DNA of 64,000 nt. Source: Gordionus sp. m RMFG-2023. Lineage: Eukaryota > Nematomorpha > Gordioida > Chordodea > Parachordodidae. Below the pieces are notes generated by a model that did no database searches, was not told the DNA's origin, and saw nothing but the letters and a program-made list of their open reading frames with translations. The DNA is taken from contig NC_088775.1 in NCBI RefSeq assembly GCF_954871325.1, forward strand, positions 49,825,561-49,889,560, given 5' to 3'. The translations under genes and the position numbers were made by a program. Numbering within the stretch: position 1 is the stretch's first letter; every line of letters begins with the position of its first letter. Shown one piece after another: positions 22,970 through 33,751 of this stretch.

Positions 22970-23850
22970 CCGGTTAATTAAAAAATGTTGCGTTTTTAAA
23001 TCTTTATAACTCTGAAGCGCGTCATCGTTCTTTTTATGAAATCTATTTTATTGTGTATCTTAATAATCTCAAAATATTTTAAATTTTAAAAATGTAGTCT
23101 ACACTCATCTTTTTAAAAATTTCTCCTAAATCATAAACTATAACATAAAAATATTTCAGTATTATCAAAGAAATCTCATTATTAAATGCCACTAACAATA
23201 TAAACATATAGGGTAATTTTGTTAATTAATTATTTTATCAAGAGAAGATCTGATAATGATAAAATTATGCCATGAGAAGAAAAATTGGAAAGAAGTTCAA
23301 TTCCTGAATTTTCTAAGAGAAAGTGGAATATTAGTCCAGTTCAACGGTTTAAAGAAACCTCAAAATACGAGTTCCATATATCGAAAAACTATCAAGTAAT
23401 AAGCTACAACCTTTTAAATCTTACAAACTTGAAAAAAAAATTGGTAAAATATGGCCCTTATTATCAATTGGGCGTTTATTGTTAGTTCATTCAAGAAAAC
23501 AAAAGGATAGATTAATTACATAAATTATATTTATTATTTTAATAATTTTACGGATCTCAAAATATGCTTTGTGTTTTCCATTATAATTTATAATTACGAA
23601 AAAAATTTGAAAAAAAGGCGAGCGTCCGGCTATAGATTAATATAATTGGAACACGTCTAGCCTATTTTTAAATAAATAAATATAAATGAAGATCTTAAGT
23701 TATTTTTTGTCCAATATTAGTATTTCAAATTTTTTAAAAAACGATTTATTCTAATTATTAAAAAAAATTGAGGATACGAAACTTCATAAATAGCAAGTGA
23801 CGTGTTTTAGAGTTATAAAAATTTAAAAACGCTACGTTAAATAAATATAG
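22970..23850. mobile_element. Inverted-repeat element, ~60-bp arms
   Basis: The left arm (about 22985-23045) reads TTGCGTTTTTAAATCTTTAT, then AACTCTGAAGCGCGTCA. The right arm (23765-23845) on the other strand reads TAGCGTTTTTAAATTTTTAT, then AACTCTAAAACACGTCA. The ~0.75-kb interior has one short open frame (23285-23485) without known motifs. It could be a deleted DNA transposon or MITE. Exact ends were not found. Confidence 0.5.
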
Positions 23851-24124
23851 TAACGTCAATTAGGCTGGTTTTCTAATTTTTTGAAAAAGGTCTCAACTTG
23901 CTAAATGAGTTGCAATATAATTAGAGAGTTTAAAGAATTTCTTTAGAAAAATAGAGATCGGGAAAAATATTATCAGCTAGGAACTTCCAAAAGGTGACAA
24001 ATTTATGGTACCCAATATATTTAAAATATAAAAACATAATAAAGATGAACTATTTATTAACAAATAAGTGGATAAGTAATAAAGAATTTTAATACTTTAT
24101 ATTAATTATATCGATCATTTGTCA

Positions 24125-24515
24125 AATATAAATCAGTATTGCATACGTGATATGATATTACATTCGCGATAATGAATTCGCTGTAATGCATTCGCTATAA
24201 TGCATTCGAGATATTGCATTCGCGATAATATATTCGCTGTAATGCATTTTCGATAATAATTTCGCGGTATTGCATTCGCGATAATGTCTTCGCTCTAATA
24301 CATTCGCTATGATGCATTCGCGGTCATACATTCGCTATAATGCATTCGCGATAATGCATTCGCGATAATGTATTCGCGATAATGCATTCGCGTTAATGTA
24401 TTCGCGATAATGCATTCGCTATAAAACAATCGCGGTAATGCATTCGCGATAATGCATTTCGTGGAAAAAGTTTCGCGGTATTGACGTGATACGATTTATT
24501 TCTGGTATAATTCCA
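24125..24515 (-). repeat. Right arm array of fold-back element 2
   Basis: Reverse-complement units GCATTCGCGATAAT, with GCTATAATGCATTC variants, followed by the cap TTTCGCGGTATTGACGTGAT, which mirrors the left outer cap. Confidence 0.92.
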
Positions 24516-24869
24516 AGAATAACAAAGGAAATTCCAGATTTTACGCCACTTATATTTAAGAAAGTTATTACCGACCAAATTAGTAGAAAAAAAATATTTT
24601 CGAAATTTTAAAATCTTTAAAAAAAAGACTGAATTGAATTAAATAAGATTATCACAAAAAATTTATTATTACAATATAATTTGATTAAAATTATCTAAGT
24701 AATATTAAATATATATTTAGATTAAAATTTATTATACTATCTATTTTTGACAATGGTGAGTATGTATTACATATTTCCATTTTTACAATATTGAAAAGGT
24801 AGTACATATATTGAATGCAAAGTGGAATAAATTTTTGAAAATCTTTTATTTGCTTTCTCACATCCATCA

Positions 24870-25165
24870 CATGATTTTAGAAAATCAATAGTGTTTTAAT
24901 AATAGTGGCCATCAATATCTTTAAACACCAAATTAAATACCTTTCAGAGAGTTATAATAGAGTTTTATTAATATGTGGACTCCAATAGCTTAACTATGGT
25001 ATATCTATTTAATTTTTGGTGTATTACAGATATTACCCCTTGTTTCTCATCTTCTTCATTATTACTAAGTTTATACTTGAAATATTATGGCCACTAATAT
25101 CTATAAACACAAAATTAACAAATCTAACATCGTTTAATTGAGTAATGCCTATGTGGGCTTCAATA
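24870..25165. repeat. ~190-bp tandem duplication, second unit split by hAT-F
   Basis: Unit 1 has GGCCATCAATATCTTTAAAC, ATGTGGACTCCAATAGCT, CAGATATTACC and TTCTTCATTATTA. Unit 2 has GGCCACTAATATCTATAAAC and ATGTGGGCTTCAATA, then continues at 26592 with CTTCACTAGCTG, ATAGATATTACC and ACCATTATTAATAAG. Comparison with unit 1 confirms that the hAT-F insertion point is real. Confidence 0.75.
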
Positions 25166-26591
25166 CAGGGATGTAAACCCTTCGACAAAAAAAAAGGGTC
25201 CGGGTCCGGTAATAAATTTAAAAAGGACCCGGGTCCAGGGTTCGGGTCCGGGTTCAGAGGAAACATAAAAATAATGACTCAAAATAAGACTTTTTTTCAT
25301 TCATTTTTTATTATACTTTAATATATACACATTTAAAATTCGAAATGAGATAATTTATATTTTAAATATTTTATTCAATCGCACAATCATGATATCTTCT
25401 AAAATATCATCCTTCAGATTTCCACGTAAATTAGTCAACGATGAAAATCCACGTTCTACGCTTACCTAAAATAGATGGTCATTTTTATATTACATAAAAT
25501 ATTCGCCGGTACAGCCATGACGATTCTAGAAAAGGTATATTTGAAGAATTTTCCTCCCAGAATTTTAAAATGTTTGCATCTCTATTTATTCTCATAACTT
25601 CCGAGAACTTTTCTATTAAAGATACAATAGATATTTTTTGCTCCTTTCTATCAGATGATAATTTAATATTTTTTTTATCTATCTAATATTAAAATTTCCA
25701 GATCATCAATATCGTTATCATTATCAATGTTATCGCTACAACCAGTAGATATTGTTGTAACCACCAATGTATTGTAAATAATAGAGTTTTGGGTATGCCA
25801 TAAATCTTCAAGATGGTCTATAGCCATTTGTTTTTGCTCATTACTTAATAAAACCTGATATCGCGGGTCTAAATATATCGAAGCATATACAACACTATTT
25901 TGTAAATATTGTTGCTCTCTTATTTTCGTATTTTCTAATACTTCATTTGAAAAAGAACTTGTTAATCTCCCTAACTCTAATCGACATCTTAACCATATGC
26001 CATAAAAATCCGATAAACATAATTGTTCTGCTTGCGTTGTTATTTTTAAAGGAACCCGCACACTAGTAAGCTCTTTTACTTGATTCCAATCATCTTCTGA
26101 CAAAATGATTTCACATGCTCCTGTGATAAAATCATTACAGAAATCTTTCAAACATAATAATCGCTCTAGCATCATACATATAGAGGACCAACGTGTTGTG
26201 CAATCTAAAATTGCCATTTACATTTTCATGGATTTTAATATTCTAACAATTGTGGGAATTCTTAAATATTTTACAACATCCCTTGCTTTATCAATTATAG
26301 TTTTAAAGTGACTATTTTTTAGGGAGATTCCACGAAAAAAATTAATAAAATTATAAAAATTTTACATAAAATTATAAAAATTTTATATTATTTTTTTAAA
26401 AATTAATAAAATTATAAAAATTTTATATTATTTTTTAAAAATTATATTTTTACATTAATTTAAAAAAAAAAATTTTAAGTTAAAAATTTTTAACACCCTG
26501 AACCCTTGGACCCTCCAGGGTCCGGGTCCGGTTCAGCCAAAATACGAGGGTCCAGGAGGGTTCAGGGTCCGGGTCCGGGTTCACATCCCTG
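25166..26591 (-). mobile_element. hAT-F, 1426 bp, CAGGGATGTAAACCC end, 7/8 TSD
   Basis: The left end reads CAGGGATGTAAACCC and the right end, on the other strand, CAGGGATGTGAACCC. Flanks are CTTCAATA (25158-25165) and CTTCACTA (26592-26599). Both subterminal regions are rich in GGGTCCGGGTCCGG words. The transposase lies on the minus strand and retains only its C-terminal half. The element is therefore an internal or 5' deletion derivative. Confidence 0.88.
25370..26217 (-). pseudogene. hAT-F transposase, C-terminal half
   Basis: An open run of 180 codons (26217-25675) begins LDCTTRWSSICMMLERLLCL and continues LSEDDWNQVKELTSV, KITTQAEQLCLSDFYGIWLR and VVYASIYLDPRYQVLL. These are the R-W-x-S, S..DW..L....L.P and A.YLDPR.. 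blocks of BED-type hAT transposases. Downstream, in changed frames, come ILKFWEEKFF, RIVMAVPA and LKDDILEDIMIV-like text of the dimerisation domain. The BED finger and the first catalytic block are absent. The long open frame is among the best kept in the window, so this copy is likely younger than the LINEs. Confidence 0.85.
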
Positions 26592-26734
26592 CTTCACTAG
26601 CTGTAAACTCTAGGGATATATTTAGTTTCTGATGAATAATAGATATTACCCATTTCTATTCTTCTACCATTATTAATAAGCTAGTAAATAGCTAATTATT
26701 ATTTTATGATCACATTTATTTTCTTATTGAGAAA

Positions 26735-26935
26735 TCTATAAAATTTTGTGATGTGCTAATCTATAATTGGCGGCTCAAAGTTTTATAAATTATTTTAATT
26801 TTATTCGTAAAATTTGAGGTTCGGCATAAATTATCAATACGGTAATGATTTTAGAATATTGTAGAAGCAATATCTTATTGACTTAAGATAATATTGATTT
26901 TACATTACTACACCGGTCAAACAATTCTTAACTAG
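26735..26935 (+). repeat. Left member of a widely spaced inverted pair
   Basis: This segment contains ATCTATAAAATTTTGTG, TGCTAAT, TTTTATTCGTAAAATTTGAG, TTCGG.CATAAATTATCAATA and ACTACACCGG. The same words in reverse complement lie at 40905-41130. The two members are ~14 kb apart and could be two independent copies of one MITE or the ends of one old element. Confidence 0.65.
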
Positions 26936-27179
26936 AGCCAGGATTTGCAGATCTCTAGATAAAATAAATGAAAATATAAATATTTTCACAGGAAAAACCT
27001 AAAAATATAACTAAACTGAGAAATGATATTTACCATAAATCTTAAAAAGAAAGACTAACTAAATTGACATTTATTTTGGTATAATTTACAAATTAATGAT
27101 GGAAACTCTGGATGTTTTGCAATTTATATAGTAATCCTTAATGATTATTATTAATATATATCTCATTTTTATATAAAAG

Positions 27180-27383
27180 CATTGAATGTAGAAAGCCCGA
27201 TTTGGGTCTTTTAAAAACGGCCTGATTAAGATTTTAGCCAAAATAATATTGTGTAAGCCTCAAGATTTGGCAAGTAGAAGCTCAAACCTATCTGCCATCT
27301 ATGAGCAAAATCATCAAGCTTACACAATATTATTTTGGTTATGATCTAAAAGTCAACCTGAATCGGGCTTTTTAACAACACTG
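27180..27383. mobile_element. Fold-back MITE 1, AAGCCCGATT ends
   Basis: Near-complete palindrome of ~204 bp. One end is CATTGAATGTAGAAAGCCCG; the other, reversed, is CAGTGTTGTTAAAAAGCCCG. Inner arms share AATAATATTGTGTAAGC. A second family member lies at 27741-27961. No clean target duplication is visible. Confidence 0.7.
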
Positions 27384-27740
27384 CTTAGTGCCGTAATCCT
27401 AAAATTTGCTGTAAGGGAATGCTTCTAAAAAATAGGTACAGGCACGCAAAAATGTTCAGATAAAATTTTCATGCGAGAATTTGAAATGAATTTACTTTTT
27501 TGAAAATTTTAGTTTATGATCACTTCATACAAAATACATTTCTATATATAAATTTGGCTATTTAAAAAGTTATATTAAAATTTAAATAAATTATAAAATA
27601 AAATTATTGATTGCATATTGCATAAAATAAGAATTTTTAAAATACATTTCATAATTAAATAAATTAATCTATATGTATAACCGACAATAAATGTTTATCA
27701 TATTTATCCTATATATTCTTTATAAGAGTATATTCATACA

Positions 27741-27961
27741 ATGGTAAGCTTTTAGCCCGATTTGGGGCGATTTTTAAAAATAGCCCAATTAAAATTTTGC
27801 CTAATATTATACTATATAAGCCTCCAGATTTTGGCAAATAGAGGTCATAACCTTTCTGTCATCTATGGCAAAATCTCCAGGCTCATAATATTATTTTGGA
27901 TAAAATCGTATTCCGGCCGTTTTTCAAAATCAACCCAAATCGGGCTTTTTAACAGCACCAT
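27741..27961. mobile_element. Fold-back MITE 2, same family as MITE 1
   Basis: The left end has AAGCTTTTAGCCCGATTTGG and the right end, reversed, ATGGTGCTGTTAAAAAGCCC. The interior shares GCCTC, AGATTTTGGCAAATAGAGG and CATCTATGG with MITE 1. The two copies are ~360 bp apart in the same orientation. Confidence 0.7.
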
Positions 27962-28289
27962 ATTCTTTGTATCAATATTCTTCCCATGATATTCATTACA
28001 CCAATATTCTTTAGTATTTATTTCCCATCATATGACTATTTGATTTATATTAACAATGTCAGCTTCTAAAGTAATTTTATATTGCATAACCATATTTTAT
28101 TGCAAATTTTCAGATATGTTTGATAACAGACATATTTATTATTAATATTATGTGTGATTTAAATTTTAGCTACATTTGAATAGGGTATCCAGTAGATGTA
28201 TTTTAAATTTTCTTTGGCTTTCTATAAGAGTAAACTAATCAAAAGATCGATCCAAATGGAGGCCAATCTCTCTTCGTTAAAAGGTGAGT

Positions 28290-28745
28290 CTAAGCATTGG
28301 GGGGTCAAGAATATTTTTACCAGCACAAAATATCGATATGGGTATTATTAAATTGCAAGGTTTTGTCTTTCAAAATAAAAAAAGAAATATTATTAAATGA
28401 TAAATATATCAATTTTGAAAGAATAATATAATTTAAAGTTTTTTTTATTCATAATTATTATTTATACCATAATAACTTATACAGAAAAAACATTATAAAA
28501 TTAAAATTAACAAATAATAAAAGAAAAAGAAAAATTAATCAAAAGGGGTTAAAACGAAATAAAATTCAAATAAAATACTTTCCCAAAATTTAGAAAAGTT
28601 ATCATATTCACAAAATCTCAATTATATATCTTTTCTTAAATAATCATTTACATAGTCTGATAAATTAATAATATCGTTGAATAAGCCATTTCATTTTTGT
28701 TTAAAAGTACATCTGAAATTTGAATAAATATTAATAAGTTGAACC
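28290..28745 (+). repeat. Direct repeat, first copy (partner at 32448-32740)
   Basis: Shared words in the same orientation include GGTTTTGTCTTTCA, AGAAAAATTAATCAAAAGGG, ATTTAGAAAAGTTATCATAT, CTTTTCTTAAATAATCATTT and TTTGTTTAAAAGTACATCTG. The first ~60 bases match one unit of the array at 33-33.7 kb (CTAAGCATTGGGGGGTCA, ATATTTTTA). Direct repeats ~4.1 kb apart could be the remains of LTRs, but no retroelement protein was recognised with confidence between them. Treated as an unclassified fossil. Confidence 0.6.
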
Positions 28746-30365
28746 AATCCTTCTGCAAATGATTAACTTTTTTCGATTTCTGTTTTACTGATCTTATATC
28801 TACATCAACACTAGTTTTCTTAATCTTTTATGTATTTCGGTAACAGATTGACGATCATTGATATTGATTAACGATTGCAGCATGAACGTCTTGACCATTT
28901 GTTCTATCTAGCCGCTAATTTTAACGTTCTCTTTTAATTGATTGGTTCTTTGCATCCAATTAAATGTATCGACCTTTTAGACTTTCGGGTCTTCTATAGC
29001 AGTTTGCCCTTGCCGTGATATCGACTTTGTTTTAAGGTATCTTTATCCGCACTTGATCCTAGTCTTTAGTCCTAACGTCTATGTTGTTTATAAATTTCCA
29101 CCTTAATTATTCTATAAAAATCTTCATAATTTCTGAAAAATTTTATTACTTTTTCTTACATTCATTCTTAAAATTAAAATACATAGTCCAAAATATACGA
29201 ATAAATTATATAATTATGTCAACTTCGTCTTAATGTATAAGGTTATCGCCTCTAATCTAATTCATAGTCTATTAAATTGCTTAACTTCAAAATATTTGCT
29301 CACTTTTCTTCTCTAAATTAAATCTTAAAATTATAATACATTGTCAAAATTTGCTAATAAATTATACCATTATGTCAAATTCTACCACCCCTTTACCCTC
29401 GTGAAGTCTAGACCTATATCATCATCGAGCCATTTGCAGGTAGTCGTTCTTTAGCTAACAATCCACATCTTTTGTCAACCATGTCTAAAGCTGAATTTAA
29501 ATCTAAAATTCTCTTGAATATCTTGAATCTAAAAAATCTTAGTTCTAAATTTTTACCCCAAAAATATATTTTTTCTTCTGCCATTACCCATTTATTTCAT
29601 TTTACTAATGAATCCTTGTACTCACATGTTCTTTTAAGCAACATAAAATATCTATTTCTTTTTTTTCTACTTTATGTGGTAAACCCCCATTGTTCAAACA
29701 TCGGAATAAGTAAATATTCTTTTTTTTCCTTTTCGCTCATTCTCATTGTTGAAAAAAAATTTAATTATGTTTATCATCACCTAACCCAAAATTATGATTC
29801 TCATAACTTCATCAGACTTGTTAAAAAAACAAATCAATTATGTCTAACATCAATTTTAAACATACCAAAAATTATGATTCTCATAATTCTAGCACAACTT
29901 GGTTTAAAAAACAATTATACTAATGCACTTTTCATTTCACAATTATATATCCCTATTTTACACTCAAATTCTTCTCTTTTAAAACCCTTTAATTCATTGA
30001 TGCATAATTATTCTTAAATCTTATTAATGATCCAAAATAAAAATTCGATCTATAATTGAATTCGATTGTAGCATAAATTTTCTAATGATGAAAACCATTT
30101 CTCTTTACATTTTGGTTAATCAACAACCTAATTTTTACTAAATATTATCAACTGTCCTAATTTTTGATTAAATTATTCTATTCTTTGTTTAATTAATTTA
30201 TAACTTTTGTTTAAGTTGTGTTTAATTGACGTTTAATGTATAAAAGAAAAATATTTGTTTAAAAAAGATTTTTTTTTCCTTTTAGCTTTCACCTTTTCTG
30301 GCGGTAAGCTCCTTCAATCTCTCTCCACTTTATTACTCATACTATCTATTTTTATATTTCTGATC
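28746..30365. other. Unassigned interior between direct repeats
   Basis: The 28750-29060 part is G/C-richer and looks coding-derived on the minus strand, but I could not place it in a family. A 181-codon frame on the plus strand (29472-30017) is rich in Leu, Phe, Ile, Asn and Ser and has no motif. It is long for such AT-rich DNA, but its composition is what TTT/AAT/CTT-rich sequence yields by chance. Confidence 0.35.
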
Positions 30366-30369
30366 GATT

Positions 30370-30610
30370 CCATTTGAATCTCCCACAGGAGTATCGCTAT
30401 CGAAGCCATTGTATCTTGGTCTCACACTCAAGTATCAATATCGACAGATATCCCACGTATTCCTCACACCAAAGCATCAATATCGACAGATATGCCACCG
30501 GAGTTCACCGGAGTATTCTTATCGATTCCAATGTAAGCTTGATCTCCCACACCGGAGTATCAATCCCGATGAATCTCCCACCGGAGTATGGTTATCAAGT
30601 CCATTGTAGC
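30370..30610 (+). repeat. Minisatellite of ~45-50 bp, CTCCCACACCGGAGTATC
   Basis: Five to six imperfect units share CTCCCAC, CCGGAGTATC and TATCGACAGATA-like words. The G/C content is above the surroundings. The array abuts the 3' side of the SINE-like unit. Confidence 0.75.
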
Positions 30611-30611
30611 T

Positions 30612-30905
30612 TAGATACATTGTGCTTAAACGGCGAGGTCACCATTATCCCAGCGCTGGCCAAGAGATCGTTATCATCCTTGAATGATCCACAAATTCAA
30701 CTGGCTATCTTATTTGGTTTATTACAAGTATCCTAGCACCCGGCTGCCCAAGCCTGTCGGTGACCGGGGTGGCATTTCTCAGTTCAGAAAATCATCTTAT
30801 CATATGTCTGTACACATCCGTCATCGAAGAAAAACCCGAAAATTTTTAGTTCCTTTCCAGAATTGAACCTGGCACCTTCGGTTTACAAGCATACATCATA
30901 CCACC
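30612..30905 (-). mobile_element. SINE-like unit with tRNA-derived head
   Basis: On the minus strand the unit begins GGTATGATGTATGCTTG, then ACCGAAGGTGCCAGGTTCAA with TTCTGG. This resembles the second half of a tRNA, with a polymerase III B-box-like GGTTCAATTCT and an A-box-like TGGTATGATG. The following ~230 bases include GTTTTTCTTCGATGACGG and GCCGGGTGCTAGGATACTTG. That organisation (tRNA-related head plus unrelated body) is usual for SINEs. The 5' edge is fused directly to telomeric repeats. Only one copy was seen in the window, so the SINE call is an inference. Confidence 0.5.
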
Positions 30906-30970
30906 CCTAACCCTAATTATAACCCTAACCCTAACCCTAACCCTAACCCTAACCTTAACCCTAACCCTAA
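30903..30970. repeat. Interstitial telomeric array (CCCTAA)n
   Basis: About eleven CCCTAA units, two of them degenerate (AATTAT and CCTTAA forms), form a ~65-bp block. Sequence continues on both sides, so this is internal and not a chromosome end. The TTAGGG unit fits most animals outside arthropods and nematodes. Confidence 0.95.
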
Positions 30971-31985
30971 ATGCTTAAAATTTCTTAAATCAAAATAAAT
31001 TTTAAAAAAAGCTAAAAATTCTATCTGTTTCCCTTATATTTTTTTGAAAAATCATAGAAGATTTTGCACAATTATTATTTGATTTTCACAAAATTATTTT
31101 ATTTAATTTTACGAGTTAGTAAGACATAGATAATAATTACTACCAAAATCATATTATGCACTTAGATAAAATAATTAATAAATATGTCTGAGCATATTAT
31201 ATTTTCTAAAATTGGTGAAAATAATAAATATTACTTAAAAAATTCATATGTTGGGAATGTAATAAAAATTATTTGAAGTACTGTTAATTAGAAAAAGATA
31301 ATTGTAAATAATAAATAATGTAGATATATTTTTTTGGAAAAAATCATGTTAATATTGATTATTAATTTTTTTTGGGAAAATAAATTTTTTGACTTTGAAT
31401 TATGATAATATTTTACGTTAATCTAATTTTTTAGTAATAAGTATTGATACATTAAGACTTAGAAAGTTTGATCTTAAATTAATTAATAATTATATTGCAG
31501 AAAGGAAGTATTTCTATATATATATCTTTTTTATTCGTGCCGTGACCAAGATTTTTTCGTATTCTGGATTAGGGTATATTATAAAAAAAAATTTTCTGTG
31601 ACAAATTTATGCATATCTTAATCACATATCTAGGCTGTTTTATCTAGGCTGTTTTATCTTTCACAGCCTTTAAAATAAAAGTTAAACGTAAATCTTTAAT
31701 AAGAATTTAATTACAACAGCAACATATTTTCTAACAATATAATCTTATTCTTCGAATTTTTTAAATTATCGAATATTTTAAGCACTTATTCAAGTCTTTA
31801 ATTTTAATCTTCGCATATTTTCAATTATAATATATTTTCACAATTAAATTTATTTAATCTCCACAATTTATGTTCCTTTTTCTTTATCATATAACTTATA
31901 ATAATTCTAAAATCTAAATTATCTTATAGTCCAAATTAAATTCCGTTGGTTTCTAAGTTTATCAGTAACTTCTCTGTTAACCATA
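30971..31985. other. AT-rich stretch, no gene seen
   Basis: No repeat, motif or element end was recognised between the telomeric array and the repeat at 31990. Confidence 0.4.
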
Positions 31986-31989
31986 AATT

Positions 31990-32445
31990 ATCATTTTTAA
32001 ATTAACGCAAACTTCTTTATATCTTAGCTACTATGGATGCTACCTTTATCATTCTTTATTTTTCATTTAAACTAATTATATTCCTACACAATTTTGTATC
32101 TTAATCTTAACAATATTTACAATAATTAGTCCGAAATTTAAATGAGCTACCGTAAAAGAATTTCTTTCTTTTTCAACAAACATCATTAAATTTTGACTTA
32201 AATAACTCTAAATATCTTTATTATCCAAAGTAAATTTAATTTTAAACGATCAATTTTCTTCTTTTGTCTTTCAAAATATTTTTTTTTAATTTTAATTTTA
32301 TTTCTCTAAATATTTTTCTTACTTCTTTATGGAGTTTTTGCCTTAGAAAGCAGTTTGTCAACACTTCTTGTTCCCATGTAACCATTGCCTGGCATTAGAC
32401 TAAAATTTTGAAGTGGCCCAGGAACGCATCCACTCCGAAACCACT
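31990..32445 (+). repeat. Dispersed repeat, second copy at 48520-48960
   Basis: Both copies share ACTTCTTTATATCTTA, CTACTAT..ATGCTACCTTTAT, AAATTTAAATGAGCTACCGT, GCAGTTTG.CAAC, CTTCTTGTTCCCATGTAACC and GAAGT.GCCCAGG in order. In both places it is followed by an A-rich block related to the direct repeat at 28290/32448. The composite therefore moved or duplicated as a unit. Confidence 0.75.
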
Positions 32446-32447
32446 GT

Positions 32448-32740
32448 TAAATAGCCAGGTTTTGTCTTTCATAATAACTTAGACAATAAAAACATTGTAA
32501 AATTAAGAAAAAGAAAAATTAATCAAAAGGGGTAAAACGTAATAAAATTCAAAATAAAATACATTCCTAAAATTTAGAAAAGTTATCATATTTACAAAAT
32601 CTCTATTATATAAATCTTTTCTTAAATAATCATTTACATAGTTTGTTAAATTAATAGTATCGAAATAATTTGAATAAGCCATTTCTTTTTTTGTTTAAAA
32701 GTACATCTGAAACAATTTAAATAAGACATTTTTTGTTTAA
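32448..32740 (+). repeat. Direct repeat, second copy (partner at 28290-28745)
   Basis: Starts at AGGTTTTGTCTTTCATAATA and carries all the shared words listed for the first copy. It lies between the 31990 repeat and the tandem array. The pair may be LTR remains of an unclassified fossil. Confidence 0.6.
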
Positions 32741-33751
32741 CTGAATATTACAACAGGTATCAAATAAAAGCTAACTAAATAATTTTTTGTATTACTCTTT
32801 ATGTTCATAGGTTGACTTTGGTCTGGAAGGGGGGGGGGGAAGTTATGAAACTTATATGGATATTAAATAAAAGTTAATTAAAATTGTAATGATTATCATG
32901 GTTGAACTTGTTGGTCTGTGGGGAAAGGTGGAGAGGGAGGGGGATAAGGGAGGTGAAAAAAACTTAAAATTTGATATGGACAAATAAAATGTAATTAAAA
33001 TATTTTCATGTATTGGTATTATCTCTTAAATTAAATATGCCTATACCTTGGGAGGTTAGGAATATTTTTATCAACACAATTATTAATATGGAATCAAATA
33101 AAAGGTAATTAAGATATATAATGTTAAATATCATAAGTGGTCTAAGTATTGAGGGGTCAGAAATATTTTTATCAAGATAAATTATTGTTGATTTTAAATA
33201 GAAGCTAATTAAAATATTGATAATATCAAATAGAAACTAATTAATTTTTTGATTAAAAGTATATACTTGTCATCATGAGTTAGATTAGGCCCGGGAGGGA
33301 GGATAAAAAAATAAAATTTTTATATGAGTATCATATAGAAGGTATTAAGATATATAGTGTTTAATATTATTTTAAGTGGTATAAGTATTTAGGGGTCAGA
33401 AATATTTTTATCAACATAAAATAATGTTGATTTTAAATAGAAGCTAATTAAAATATTGATATGGATATCAAATAGTAACTAATTAAAATATCTATTAACT
33501 AAAATAACAATATTCACTTTTTGTCTTAATGAGTTAGATTAGGTTCGGGAGGAGGCTAAAAAAATAAAATTTAGATATGAGCATCAAATAAAAGGTAATT
33601 AAAATATCTCTTAACTACAATATTAATTATCACTTATACTAGTCTGATCTAGATCTTGTGGGGTCAGAATTTAAGTATTTATAAAAAAATTATTAAATAT
33701 GGGTATCAAATTAAAGCTAATTAAAATATATTTTGAGTATAATGTTTATTA
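32741..33751 (+). repeat. Tandem array of ~110-180-bp units
   Basis: Units share ATGGATATCAAATA or ATGAGCATCAAATA, AAGCTAATTAAAATAT, GGGGTCAGAAATATTTTTAT and TGAGTTAGATTAGG. The array continues at 35209-35290 after the Tc1-type insertion (AAGTGGGCAGGTCTAGATCT, TAGAAGGTAGAATTTG). One stray unit lies at 28290. Confidence 0.8.

Larger units (their letters stand above)
18836..24515. mobile_element. Fold-back-like element 2: inverted 14-bp tandem arrays as arms
   Basis: The arms (18836-19280 and 24125-24515) carry the same 14-bp unit in opposite orientation. Both have the same outer cap: GTCAATACCGCGAAA preceded by AAATAAATCG or TATTTATTTCGG. This is one ~5.7-kb element with tandem-repeat inverted ends. 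TAACAAA occurs just outside both ends (near 18823 and 24524) and may be a target duplication, but this is weak. The interior holds a MITE at 21119, a repeat at 22690 and an inverted-repeat unit at 22970-23850, with no recognisable transposase. Confidence 0.65.

Noticed and set aside
29472-30017. 181-codon plus-strand protein
   Set aside because: Low-complexity Leu/Phe/Ile/Asn/Ser composition, no motif and no start context; it may be a chance frame. Kept only as part of an unassigned interval.
30858-30890. True tRNA gene
   Set aside because: Only a B-box-like half is present, the anticodon stem does not pair well, and the 5' half is replaced by telomeric repeats.
30903-30970. Chromosome end
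   Set aside because: Ordinary sequence continues for more than 30 kb on both sides and the array is only ~65 bp, so it is interstitial.
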